Source of the DNA: Pseudomonas sp. GM80
GTDB lineage: Bacteria > Pseudomonadota > Gammaproteobacteria > Pseudomonadales > Pseudomonadaceae
Length of the DNA stretch: 64,000 nt
Assembly (NCBI RefSeq): GCF_000282515.1
Contig: NZ_AKJD01000042.1
Coordinates: 1 to 64,000, forward strand
Direction: 5' to 3'
Shown here piece after piece: positions 36,386 through 43,974 of this stretch. The notes below the pieces were generated by a model that made no database searches, was not told the DNA's origin, and saw nothing but the letters and a program-made list of their open reading frames with translations. A program made the translations under genes and the position numbers. How positions within the stretch are numbered: the stretch's first letter is position 1; each line of letters begins with the position of its first letter.

Positions 36386-36847
36386 TCAGGTTTTGCGTTG
36401 GGTGAATCTGGTGATGCATTGCTTCGGCCTGTTCATTTCCCAGTAAGTGCTGAGCAACACTTTGCGTTTTTTGTCGACGCGCAGATTGACGAAGCCATCG
36501 CCGCAATCCGGCTGCAACTCTTTGAAGGTGCCGGTTTTGGCTTGGTAAACGAACACCCTGAAGTAGTCGTAAGTGCCCATGCCGTCGTCCAGCTGCCAAA
36601 TCGCGAAATCTTTGGCACCGTCGAAATTGAAGTCCTCGATCTGTACCTTGAGTTCGTTTATGGCTTCAAAATCTAGGGTCCGGGGCTCGCTACGCGTTTC
36701 GCCCTTAACCGAGACATTCAGTGTGGAGCCCTCAATAACCAGCGTCGCTTCAACGCCTGTGACCGGGCTGAACTTAGTGGTTTCGGCCAGTGCCGGGATC
36801 GCCCACAGCAGGCCAAGCAGTGATACCGCTAGAGTTTTGAATTGCAT
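36386..36847 (-). CDS. Exported XAC2610-like putative lysozyme-effector inhibitor
   Basis: 153 residues: signal peptide (MQFKTLAVSLLGLLWAIPALA), then a beta-rich domain with the loop EDFNFDGAKDFAIW, followed by FRVFVYQAKTGTFKEL and paired Cys (PDCGDGF, QCITRF). The DxNxDGxxD-type loop and layout recall Xanthomonas XAC2610, which inhibits a lysozyme-like type IV secretion effector. The family link is made by eye, and the role as immunity against a peptidoglycan glycosidase is inferred. Confidence 0.6.
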   Translation of the reverse strand: MQFKTLAVSLLGLLWAIPALAETTKFSPVTGVEATLVIEGSTLNVSVKGETRSEPRTLDFEAINELKVQIEDFNFDGAKDFAIWQLDDGMGTYDYFRVFVYQAKTGTFKELQPDCGDGFVNLRVDKKRKVLLSTYWEMNRPKQCITRFTQRKT

Positions 36848-36856
36848 GTGCTTGCC

Positions 36857-37282
36857 CTATTCCCACTTGCATCCGGACTCGAGGGAGGAGTCGATGTTGG
36901 GGTTATTCAAGAAGTGGTAAACCTTTCCGTTGGACTTTTTCGTGTACTTCATCGAGACGATCTGCGTCCCTTGAGTCACGAAATCGTAGGTCCCCGCGAC
37001 CTTGCCATTGACGACTTCAGACCACGTTGTGGCGCTCTGCCAAGGGGTGTCAGAACCGAGCATCTCTTCCTCGGTATTCGTCAACACAATGGAGATGGGC
37101 TCACTGGACTTGGCGTACTTGACGAAGCCACCTGACCATTTGCTGGACGCGTCGTAAAAGGTACGGAACTCAAACTTTACCGGACTGGATTCGGAGAGTT
37201 CGAAGCAAAACGATTCGCTGGTGACTGCGCCGTGAGCCACTAGCGGGAAGAGGCTGGATAGTAGAAGAAGTACTTTTTTCAT
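36857..37282 (-). CDS. Small exported hypothetical protein
   Basis: 141 residues: signal peptide (KKVLLLLSSLFPLVAHG) and a mature beta-rich domain with one Cys near each end (ESFCFELSES, ESGCKWE), likely a single disulfide. Of two nearby ATGs, 37282 is chosen because AAGGA lies seven bases upstream. No family recognised; genomic setting suggests an immunity-type protein. Confidence 0.65.
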   Translation of the reverse strand: MKKVLLLLSSLFPLVAHGAVTSESFCFELSESSPVKFEFRTFYDASSKWSGGFVKYAKSSEPISIVLTNTEEEMLGSDTPWQSATTWSEVVNGKVAGTYDFVTQGTQIVSMKYTKKSNGKVYHFLNNPNIDSSLESGCKWE

Positions 37283-37316
37283 GTTCATTTCCTTATGAGA
37301 GATCGGGCGCACGTGC

Positions 37317-37843
37317 CTATTCCGATCCCGCTACACACTGCCCATCCTGAAGATCAGGAGCCAGCGCCCGATTTCCCGACAGATACCAACTCGCAAGCGA
37401 CTGACTCTCGCAATAAGCGTTCTTCTCTGCATCGTAATAAAACGCCACTTTGTGATTGGCCATCCCGCCCCGGTTGGGGACGAACAACTCGACGGCGAAC
37501 ACGACATCGGGCATAGCAGTTTTTCTATCCGATATCAGCGAGGGTGGCCCCAGAAACCTACAGGGCACGCCGTCAAAAGGCAGATCCAACTGGCCTTCTT
37601 GATACCTGTAAATCGCGCAAATGCCATTCGGATCTTCGATCACCACGGCAGCCATCGTTCCACCGCTCCAGTTCACGGCGCCATCTGCAATGGAGTGGAA
37701 ACTATCGGCAGGCATTTCGCTTTCCTTGACGATGGCAGCGATCATGTTGGTGGCATTGTACGGCTTGTACTTAAACCGACTGGCGCTGCGTTCGCGGACA
37801 ATATCCATGTCAACGTCATAAACAATAGGTAAACAACCTTCAT
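37317..37843 (-). pseudogene. Exported protein interrupted by a frameshift (relative of 41136-41657)
   Basis: From ATG 37843 (AGGAGAG upstream, ATGA overlap with the previous stop) one frame encodes a textbook signal peptide, MKVVYLLFMTLTWILSANA, then hits a stop at 37742-37744. The mature protein continues in the neighbouring frame (FKYKPYNATNMIAAI... to QDGQCVAG), open without a start or signal of its own. Adding one T in the GGTTTAAG stretch near 37773-37777 would join them. The mature part matches 41136-41657 (PCRFLG, VAFYYD, FCES/YCESQSLASW). It is a recent inactivation or a sequencing error. Confidence 0.8.
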
Positions 37844-38631
37844 TGCCTCTCCTGTCCTGCAATCTTTCTCGCATACTCAACAAGATCTTTTGGATAAATC
37901 ATCTGATTTATCTGGCTATCATCGATCCCATACAAAAATGCGATGGCACCCGCCTCAAACGCCCAATACCCGAAGTAACTACCGTCATCACCATTCATAC
38001 TCAAGTGAGCATCATGCCAACTGGCTTGTAGTTCCCCGAAGGAAACGTACCATTGAGCGCAATATTCATTCAAAAGCGCAGACGCAGCTGACCGATCTGG
38101 CGCATATATCGCCCTGATCAATTGCGAATACACCGGATGAAACCATTCATCAATATCTGCCCTTCCCGGCAGATTTTTCCGCAGTAAATCTTCGTAGAGC
38201 GTATCTTCGCCTTTGAAGCCAGCCCTATCAGTCAGGAACACAAACCTGGCCAAAAGATCATTCCGATGCATGAGTATGCACAGGCTCGCAACCTGTACAA
38301 ACTCCTCAAAGTCGCCGGGATAGTCTTCGATATTTAACGGCGATATATCGTATACGCCTTGATAATCAGCCAAGGCTTGTTGGTACAACTCAAAATTTCT
38401 CACTAGCCTTTCCAGTGGCTCCTGCAAGTTTGCAATAGGCTCACCTGCCGTATACCTGATGATCAAGGCATGAAGTGAATCCTGTTTAACCTCAAAGGCT
38501 TTTAAAGAAGCAGCCTGCCCCGGAAAGTCCTCTTCCAGATTATGAAAGCGCCAGTATGATTCCGAAGAGTCATAAAACTCGACAAGGCGCTTGTAATACG
38601 CCTCAGTCATAAAGGGCTGACGGCTATTCAT
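37840..38631 (-). CDS. PoNi-like (DUF1910/DUF1911) immunity protein
   Basis: 263 residues, no signal peptide, largely helical. The C-terminal part (DGSYFGYWAFEAGAIAFLYG, DDSQINQMIYPKDLVEYARK) matches the DUF1911 pattern, and the N-terminal half (MTEAYYKRLVEFYDSS) fits DUF1910. This pair defines PoNi proteins, cytoplasmic immunity to PoNe DNase toxins. No PoNe toxin gene is visible nearby, so this appears to be an orphan immunity gene. It overlaps the following frameshifted gene by ATGA. Confidence 0.78.
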   Translation of the reverse strand: MNSRQPFMTEAYYKRLVEFYDSSESYWRFHNLEEDFPGQAASLKAFEVKQDSLHALIIRYTAGEPIANLQEPLERLVRNFELYQQALADYQGVYDISPLNIEDYPGDFEEFVQVASLCILMHRNDLLARFVFLTDRAGFKGEDTLYEDLLRKNLPGRADIDEWFHPVYSQLIRAIYAPDRSAASALLNEYCAQWYVSFGELQASWHDAHLSMNGDDGSYFGYWAFEAGAIAFLYGIDDSQINQMIYPKDLVEYARKIAGQERQ

Positions 38632-38716
38632 GATTCGTCAATTCTCCAACCGTCATAGCGACCATTACAAGGATGTCCTTATCCATCGAACCTTCCATTA
38701 ACTCGAACGCTTTAGT

Positions 38717-39466
38717 TCACTGTTTGTTCTTGTCCGGAGCCATGGCCAATTGACGCGCTCGCTCTATCGTCGCGCGGATCAAGCAGGAATTCGACCATTC
38801 CCCGAAAACCGATTTATACGATTTCGCCTCAGGCAGACACTCCGCATCGCGAAACTTCATCCAGGCTCTTTGGGTTTCTCTCAGGCCTTTCTGTGCATTT
38901 TCGTCCAACCGCTCCATGCGCTCTCGGTAAACCAGGTTTAGCAGTGCATCCGTATCCGTCACGACCAGATCAAACGTCCCACTCGGCACAGTTGGCCACA
39001 CAACGTCCGCCAAAGCCTGCTTGGTTTCGTTGTTCCAATTGTAGAAACCGTTCTCTTCAATTTTCAGCCAGGCAGAACGCCCATAATGATTGGTCGGATC
39101 GCTCGCACTGACTTCAGACTGGTAAACAATTTCCAGATAGATCGGGTCGCTTGAGCGCTGAGGATCATTCAGCAGCGTTTGGCGAACGATGGCCCGTTGT
39201 TTTTTGCTCTCGGTGATTTCAATCGAAAAGCATGGGTCCGGTCCGGGACGGTCAGACGATTTCACCCGTGCCAGACACTCCTTACGAAGCGCCATAGAGG
39301 GCGAATCCGGCCCCGCTGCAATGTCTACCACCCTGACGAGTAGTCGTATTTCCGGATCTTTGGAAAAGTCCGCCTGAAGCACGGTCGCAATAAACGTGCC
39401 TTCCGCTTGGGCGAGGGACGATAGTAAGGACAGTATTAAAACGACGCCGAATCTGAAAATCTTCAT
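38717..39466 (-). CDS. Exported protein with C-terminal LprI/DUF1311 domain
   Basis: 249 residues: signal peptide (KIFRFGVVLILSLLSSLAQA), a unique N-terminal domain of about 130 residues with a Cys pair, and a C-terminal LprI/DUF1311 domain (LNLVYRERMERLDE, RETQRAWMKFRDAECLPEA, SCLIRATIERARQLA). The ATG at 39466 has CAGGGA directly upstream. Third LprI-domain protein of the array, here with the domain at the opposite end. Inferred lysozyme inhibitor or immunity protein. Confidence 0.72.
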   Translation of the reverse strand: MKIFRFGVVLILSLLSSLAQAEGTFIATVLQADFSKDPEIRLLVRVVDIAAGPDSPSMALRKECLARVKSSDRPGPDPCFSIEITESKKQRAIVRQTLLNDPQRSSDPIYLEIVYQSEVSASDPTNHYGRSAWLKIEENGFYNWNNETKQALADVVWPTVPSGTFDLVVTDTDALLNLVYRERMERLDENAQKGLRETQRAWMKFRDAECLPEAKSYKSVFGEWSNSCLIRATIERARQLAMAPDKNKQ

Positions 39467-39724
39467 TCCCTGGTTTCCTTGGAAAAACAATAAAAGCCTG
39501 CAATTCATCCGATCTGAATTTGACCCACTCAACCTTCAGAATCAGACGTAGATGCCCTGCTGTAAGACCCATCCACGTTCTGGCGTAGGCACCTAAACAG
39601 AACTCACGATCCTCTGCTAACCGGATGTCATGTTCGTCGGACATTTCCCGCAAGACGCCGAGCCATCCATGAACTATCCACCCCTTGCATTCACCGCTAA
39701 CCTTGATTTGTCACCGCAAAAAAC

Positions 39725-39959
39725 GATGACACGGACGTGCAAGTCCGGGTAAAAGACGACGCGCAACGTCATTGGTCGCTGATCGGGCATTTCCCTGCTC
39801 GCGCAACCGACTGTATGGCGGCTGTGCGCGGGAGATCCTTCTTTCGAGAATGATCTGCCGGGTCCGTCTGCCCGGTCTTGCACACCTGCGCACAGCTGCC
39901 ACCTTATTTGCGTGCAAGCGAACGGTAGTGGCTCCTTACATACAGACGGAGATACACCC
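39725..39959 (+). ncRNA. Structured leader RNA motif upstream of DUF6124 gene (copy 2)
   Basis: Same fold as 22615-22833. CGGAC/GTCCG at 39732-39747; GACG/CGTC at about 39755-39770 (different bases from copy 1, pairing kept); CGGGCA/TGCTCG at 39784-39801; the 16-position stem 39817-39832 with 39885-39900, fully paired here; and AGATC/GATCT enclosing TTCT-TTCG-AGAA (39833-39856). CCGGG/CCCGG follows. The sequence between helices has drifted while pairing persists. It ends at the DUF6124 ATG. Confidence 0.7.
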
Positions 39960-40346
39960 ATGTTCAAAGTGACGCCCAACCCGCCAGACAACACCTGCAC
40001 CCCAACCGAAGAACCCCTCGACACCGAAATGCTCGACAGAGAAGCCGCCGACCGCGCCTTCGCCCACTACTTTCCGCCTACCGTCGATAAACTGTTCAAA
40101 CGCCGCAAAAGCGGACTCTTCACTATCTCAACAGGTATTGACCCGGAAGCCCTACTGGCCAACGCCTCCGAAGACATGCTGTCCATCAGCTCCATCGCCG
40201 CCAAATTAGCGGACGACGTAGAAGGCTCGAATCGCTCCGTAGCACTGGCCCTTAGCCGAATTGCCGATGGCGCGCAGCTCATGGTGGAGCGTGCGCTGGA
40301 TCATCTGGAAGAGTTGATCGCGGCAAGGCAGGAAGCTAAAACGTAA
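39960..40346 (+). CDS. DUF6124 family protein (copy 2)
   Basis: 128 residues, paralogue of 22834-23205: TPNPPDNTC opening, ADRAFAHYFPP, then ANASEDMLSISSIAAKLADDV and RSVALALSRIADGAQLMVERAL. No signal or membrane segment. The ATG at 39960 follows GGAG of the leader. The gene stands on the + strand in the middle of a long minus-strand array, carrying its own leader. Confidence 0.85.
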   Translation: MFKVTPNPPDNTCTPTEEPLDTEMLDREAADRAFAHYFPPTVDKLFKRRKSGLFTISTGIDPEALLANASEDMLSISSIAAKLADDVEGSNRSVALALSRIADGAQLMVERALDHLEELIAARQEAKT

Positions 40347-40359
40347 GAGGCGCTCGTGG

Positions 40360-40442
40360 GACGGACTAAAAAATAAATCCGTCCCCTTGTCCTTCATAAA
40401 TAAATCCGTCGTTTTTGTTCGTTTTTATCACCGTCCCCTTGA
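40360..40442. repeat. Degenerate intergenic repeat, copy a (AAATAAATCCGTCCCC)
   Basis: Contains AAAATAAATCCGTCCCC and, after a short gap, a second ATAAATCCGTCG...CACCGTCCCC. It belongs to a family with copies at 41055, 41727, 42505 and 43258, each between genes of the AT-rich array. Confidence 0.6.
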
Positions 40443-40449
40443 CGCAATC

Positions 40450-40980
40450 TCACTTAAAATCTTCGGCACTTTTCGGGAGCGACTCAACACCCTTTAACGC
40501 CTTCCGATTTATGAATGAGTAGCCACCTCTGTCACAAGATTTTCTAGTGACAAGCTCGCCATCTTTTAGAACGGTTAGAAAACTTCTATACGCCTGAGAA
40601 ACAAGATAAGTATATTTCCCATTATAAAATTTTATTATATTCAAACTCACACCACCCTCAGAGGCATTAACCACATAAAATCGCCCCTTTGGAGGAACTT
40701 TACTTTGCGGATATAGAAGCTCTGTTTTTTCAGGTACACCATACCTATACTGAACATAACCAGAGTTCGGACTATTATTACCCAATGCACATACCGAAAC
40801 AATTTTCCCTCCCGGAAGCGGGCAGCTGAAATAAATATCCTCTTGCACACTACAGAGAGTGATGTCCTCCGCCTCCTCCTCAGAAAATGCTGCAGGCACA
40901 AAAATAACAAATATAAAAACCGTAAACAAGACCCTGAGAAACCTTGTTTCTAACATATAAAAAACAAAATGCTGAATCAT
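40450..40980 (-). CDS. Exported protein, whole mature part shared with 24192-25295
   Basis: 176 residues: a hydrophobic N-terminal signal (FLRVLFTVFIFVIFVPAAFS) and a mature domain with EDIYFSCPLPGGKIVSVCA, YVQYRYGVPEKTEL, VNASEGGVSLNIIKF and the ending PKSAEDF. It corresponds domain for domain to the C-terminal third of the 367-residue protein at 24192, but is much more AT-rich at DNA level. An immunity-like role is inferred from setting. GGAGAGG precedes the ATG. Confidence 0.7.
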   Translation of the reverse strand: MIQHFVFYMLETRFLRVLFTVFIFVIFVPAAFSEEEAEDITLCSVQEDIYFSCPLPGGKIVSVCALGNNSPNSGYVQYRYGVPEKTELLYPQSKVPPKGRFYVVNASEGGVSLNIIKFYNGKYTYLVSQAYRSFLTVLKDGELVTRKSCDRGGYSFINRKALKGVESLPKSAEDFK

Positions 40981-41054
40981 TTAAAAAATACCTCTCCAAT
41001 ATTTTTTGAAGTTCGCCTTTCTTTCCAGACGACTATTGGTTTCAATATTAAAAA

Positions 41055-41112
41055 TATGGAGACAGACCACGTATTTCGGGTCATTACTAAAATTTGGTCT
41101 GCCCCCATTTCA
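41055..41112. repeat. Degenerate intergenic repeat, copy b (GACAGACCACG)
   Basis: GGAGACAGACCACGTATTT...AAATTTGGTCTGCCCCC forms an imperfect palindrome and closely matches 43261-43310 (GGGGACAGACCACG...CGTGGTCTGCCCCC). Confidence 0.65.
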
Positions 41113-41135
41113 CCGCTCCGAATTTGATTCACAAT

Positions 41136-41657
41136 TTAATTAACATAACCACAAATACCATCACTCAACTTAGGGCGAACATTGATTTTTCCGTTAAATT
41201 TCCATGTAGACAACAATCTACTTTCACAAAAACTTTTCTTTGAGAAATCATAATAAAACGCAACCAAATCATTAACAGAAGCACCTAAACCTGGAGAAAA
41301 AACGTTAACTTTATAGTAAATATCCGGACCTTCCGGTCCGCCGGAAAAGTCTATTTCAGCCGCCCCTATAAATTCACACGGGGCTCCGCCATAAGCTCCA
41401 TAGAGACCGCCATTAGAAAATATAAATATAGAGCAGTTTTTTATGCTTTCGTCAAAAATTATTGCACTTACATATGCGCCATTAAAACCAACCGTACCAC
41501 TAGGCAAAAAAAGCATATCTTTGAGTTTTACTTCATTCTCCGTTGAAATTTTCAACTGCAAGGCCTCTGGAGGAACTACTACCTCAGGACCGGTATCGCC
41601 ATAAGCGAAAATGCTGACCAAACCAAATAGAATAAATAGAGCAATATCTTTTTTCAT
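41136..41657 (-). CDS. Exported hypothetical protein (intact relative of the frameshifted gene)
   Basis: 173 residues: signal peptide (KKDIALFILFGLVSIFAYG), then a mature domain with GAYVSAIIFDESIKNC, APCEFIGA, NDLVAFYYDFSKKSFCES and a C-terminal LSDGICGYV. Four Cys, probably two disulfides. It shares this architecture with the broken gene at 37317-37843. The ATG at 41657 is used because the upstream in-frame codon is TTG. No known family recognised. Confidence 0.7.
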   Translation of the reverse strand: MKKDIALFILFGLVSIFAYGDTGPEVVVPPEALQLKISTENEVKLKDMLFLPSGTVGFNGAYVSAIIFDESIKNCSIFIFSNGGLYGAYGGAPCEFIGAAEIDFSGGPEGPDIYYKVNVFSPGLGASVNDLVAFYYDFSKKSFCESRLLSTWKFNGKINVRPKLSDGICGYVN

Positions 41658-41726
41658 GATGGGCAACTCATTGCAAACGGCACAACCACATGCTGTCTTG
41701 GAATATTAAAAAAATCATAGGCCTCG

Positions 41727-41765
41727 CGTAACAAATAAATTTTGCCCCCTTTTCGCAGTCCCCTC
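41727..41765. repeat. Degenerate intergenic repeat, copy c (ACAAATAAAT...CCCCC)
   Basis: ACAAATAAATTTTGCCCCC followed by CTTTTCGCAG. Same half-element as 42505 and 43316. Read on the minus strand it gives a recurrent Lys-Gly-Gly peptide that explains several short spurious ORFs here. Confidence 0.55.
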
Positions 41766-41866
41766 CGATTACTCATAAACGAGGGCACAACACGTTTTAA
41801 AGCATTCATAAGCGTGTGCTGCTCACATTTGACTCGACGCATTTGGTGATCATTACCATCTATTAT

Positions 41867-42481
41867 TTAAAAAATTCTACTCATATCCGAGCACTCCTGC
41901 ACATTAGCAAGAACTTTGCGACTACCGTAGTTAAAAACACATACTGGATTTTTAAAGCTGCCTCGCATTCTCTTACAAACACCGCCACTCTTTTCCTTAT
42001 AGACACACTCTTCACCTGAAATAATCAACTCCTTGCCCGGTGTCAATGTTAATATCTCTCGCCCCTCTATACGATATACACTTTCGTATATTGAACCACC
42101 AGATTGCTGAATATCTTTGTAACTTCCGTCTTGCAGTTCGGATGCACCAGCAGGAACGGAGCCAATATACTTAGCTGAACCGTCTTTAATTGAAGCAACG
42201 AAGATCAGGATTTGAGAGTTAAGCCCCATGCCTTCGCTGGTGGGGTAAGAAAATATAAGGGGTGTGCTAGACTGATTCAATGATACTCTATAGATGTAAT
42301 CAGACTTACACCCTCGGTCCGGATTTTCAATAGCGAAAGCCCCGCCTTCGAAAGAAAGAGTTAGTCCACCCTTAGAATCCACGCTCTGGTCAAAAACCTT
42401 GCACAGTAGTTGGTATTCAGTCGGACCAGCTACAACCAAACCAATATAAGGCACCAACAAAACTATAATCAGCCAAGTCAT
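41867..42481 (-). CDS. Exported hypothetical protein
   Basis: 204 residues: signal peptide (TWLIIVLLVPYIGLVVAG) from ATG 42481, with AAAGG upstream. The mature region has six Cys (YQLLCKVF, DRGCKSDY, EECVYKE, GGVCKRMRG, NPVCVFNYG, VQECSDM), suggesting three disulfides. No domain recognised. The open frame extends to 42565 but that part translates the repeat element. Member of the AT-rich block downstream of the effector. Confidence 0.65.
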   Translation of the reverse strand: MTWLIIVLLVPYIGLVVAGPTEYQLLCKVFDQSVDSKGGLTLSFEGGAFAIENPDRGCKSDYIYRVSLNQSSTPLIFSYPTSEGMGLNSQILIFVASIKDGSAKYIGSVPAGASELQDGSYKDIQQSGGSIYESVYRIEGREILTLTPGKELIISGEECVYKEKSGGVCKRMRGSFKNPVCVFNYGSRKVLANVQECSDMSRIF

Positions 42482-42504
42482 ACCAACCTTTAAACATCGA
42501 GCGC

Positions 42505-42545
42505 GACAAATAAATCTACCCCCCTTTCCACCATCATTAAAAACG
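42505..42545. repeat. Degenerate intergenic repeat, copy d
   Basis: GACAAATAAATCTACCCCCC then CTTTCCACC; matches copies at 41727 and 43316. Confidence 0.55.
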
Positions 42546-42633
42546 CATACTGCCCATCTACTCATTGAAAATCACGTTCAATAAATCAATAGCAAAAATT
42601 GATTTGGGCAGAAACCACGTGCCCGAACGCGCC

Positions 42634-43143
42634 TTACTTTGAATCGCCTTCGTATTTTTGCGATTCAGGATTGAATCGCCAGATGTGCTGCGTAGTTAAC
42701 GATACCCCATTCTTCTGCTGAATACTGCCGTCTGAGTTTCGCTTATAAGAAAACGCCTTAATATCTCTAAAACCTTTATTTCGATCTTCGTCCTGCCCCA
42801 TAACTTTAACATCGGCAAAATATGAAGCACCCAATGACTTAAGATAACCATGACACTGGAGTAAAAAACTAAAAACTTTATCGCCACTTGACCCGACACC
42901 TGTTGAAGCTTCAAAGATGAAATCGTCATTACCGTCCTGATTTAGATCAACGGTGTAGGCAATACGCCCGTGATCCACTAAAAAATCCTTACCTTCCTGC
43001 GTTGACAATACTTTCGTCTTACCGTACCCAAGATTCCAATCAGTAATAAAACTCTTCGAGTCTTGCTCTGGATTACATATCTCGCCCACAGAAGACCATG
43101 CGATAGCAGGACAAAAGACAATCAACAGAAAAAAATATTTCAT
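42634..43143 (-). CDS. Exported hypothetical protein with Ca-type DxNxDG loop
   Basis: 169 residues: signal peptide (KYFFLLIVFCPAIAWS) and a mature domain with VDLNQDGNDDFIFEAS, a DxNxDG loop like that of the XAC2610-type protein at 36386 and of FG-GAP repeats, plus LLQCHGYLKSLG. It could be another member of the XAC2610-like inhibitor group, but similarity outside the loop is weak by eye. The second gene after the effector-immunity pair. Confidence 0.62.
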   Translation of the reverse strand: MKYFFLLIVFCPAIAWSSVGEICNPEQDSKSFITDWNLGYGKTKVLSTQEGKDFLVDHGRIAYTVDLNQDGNDDFIFEASTGVGSSGDKVFSFLLQCHGYLKSLGASYFADVKVMGQDEDRNKGFRDIKAFSYKRNSDGSIQQKNGVSLTTQHIWRFNPESQKYEGDSK

Positions 43144-43257
43144 AGATCATACATCCATAATGAAGGAGTTTCTGCGGTTTCTGCCAGCTCTAACCTCGCA
43201 CTGTGGAGATTTGGACCATACTGGATCGCGATAGTAATGGAGTAGTTCAGAGTGGAA

Positions 43258-43345
43258 AGTGGGGACAGACCACGGTTTTGGATCATTAATAAAACGTGGT
43301 CTGCCCCCATTTTCACCACAAATAAATCTGCCACCTTTTCTCACT
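43258..43345. repeat. Degenerate intergenic repeat, copy e (complete form)
   Basis: Combines both half elements: GGGGACAGACCACG...CGTGGTCTGCCCCC (a perfect 14-base inverted repeat) followed by CACAAATAAATCTGCCACC. It is the best preserved copy, in the 321-bp gap 43144-43464; the rest of that gap holds nothing recognisable. Confidence 0.65.
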
Positions 43346-43464
43346 ATCAACTTTTCTCATTGTGACCTTTTTTCATTTTTTTGCTATTTTGCGAAGATCT
43401 AAAAAATAGTAGGGTGACGGATTTAGCCAAGTCCATCTCCATCTCCTCGAAGTGATAACCGGAG

Positions 43465-43974
43465 TCACTGATCGACAAGATCTATTAAATTAAGCGCTTT
43501 TCCATCGAACTCATAGAAACGCAATCTGTTACCTTCTTCGAGGTCGTTACCATTTACATCTACCTCTGGGTCGGCTGCGACCCCCATAATCATGAGCAAT
43601 TTGCTGTCCGATTGGTAGACGGCCGCATAGGGTGCTGTTCCGTCATTTCCAACTATGTAATATGCATTAGGAAATGATGTCACAACCTCTCCGGTTTTTA
43701 CGTCAAGAACCTCCCCACATATCGCGCCGCCACCACAGCCGTTTGCGTAAACTACGTAATGACCAGCAAAATTTACGGGGCGCTTAATGGCACTCTTTCG
43801 CCCCTCATCCCAGATTTTATTTTCATCACTCACCACAACATCATGATGTTCGCCCTGAAATATTTCGTCGACTTTATAGTTTTCAAACCGCGGTGTATCA
43901 GCCTTAGCGAAACACGAAAACAGAAAAAGTGTGCCCAACCAAAATAAACGAAACCCCAAAAATTTAATTGCCAT
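43465..43974 (-). CDS. Exported GCGGGAIC-motif protein, probable effector immunity
   Basis: 169 residues: signal peptide (KFLGFRLFWLGTLFLFSCFAKA) and mature part with VNFAGHYVVYANGCGGGAICGEVLD, TGEVV and PEVDVNGNDLEEG, paralogous to 28592-29092. The start at 43974 overlaps the effector stop by 11 bases with GGAGG upstream, so it is translated with the effector. That coupling plus periplasmic export makes it the best cognate immunity candidate for the peptidoglycan-degrading effector. Confidence 0.78.
   Translation of the reverse strand: MAIKFLGFRLFWLGTLFLFSCFAKADTPRFENYKVDEIFQGEHHDVVVSDENKIWDEGRKSAIKRPVNFAGHYVVYANGCGGGAICGEVLDVKTGEVVTSFPNAYYIVGNDGTAPYAAVYQSDSKLLMIMGVAADPEVDVNGNDLEEGNRLRFYEFDGKALNLIDLVDQ

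Noticed and set aside
41654-41842. 62-codon ORF whose stop overlaps the 41136-41657 start as ATGA
   Set aside because: Most of it translates the intergenic repeat (Lys-Gly-Gly peptide also seen at 42505 and 43316) and there is no signal peptide, unlike its neighbours; the overlap looks accidental.
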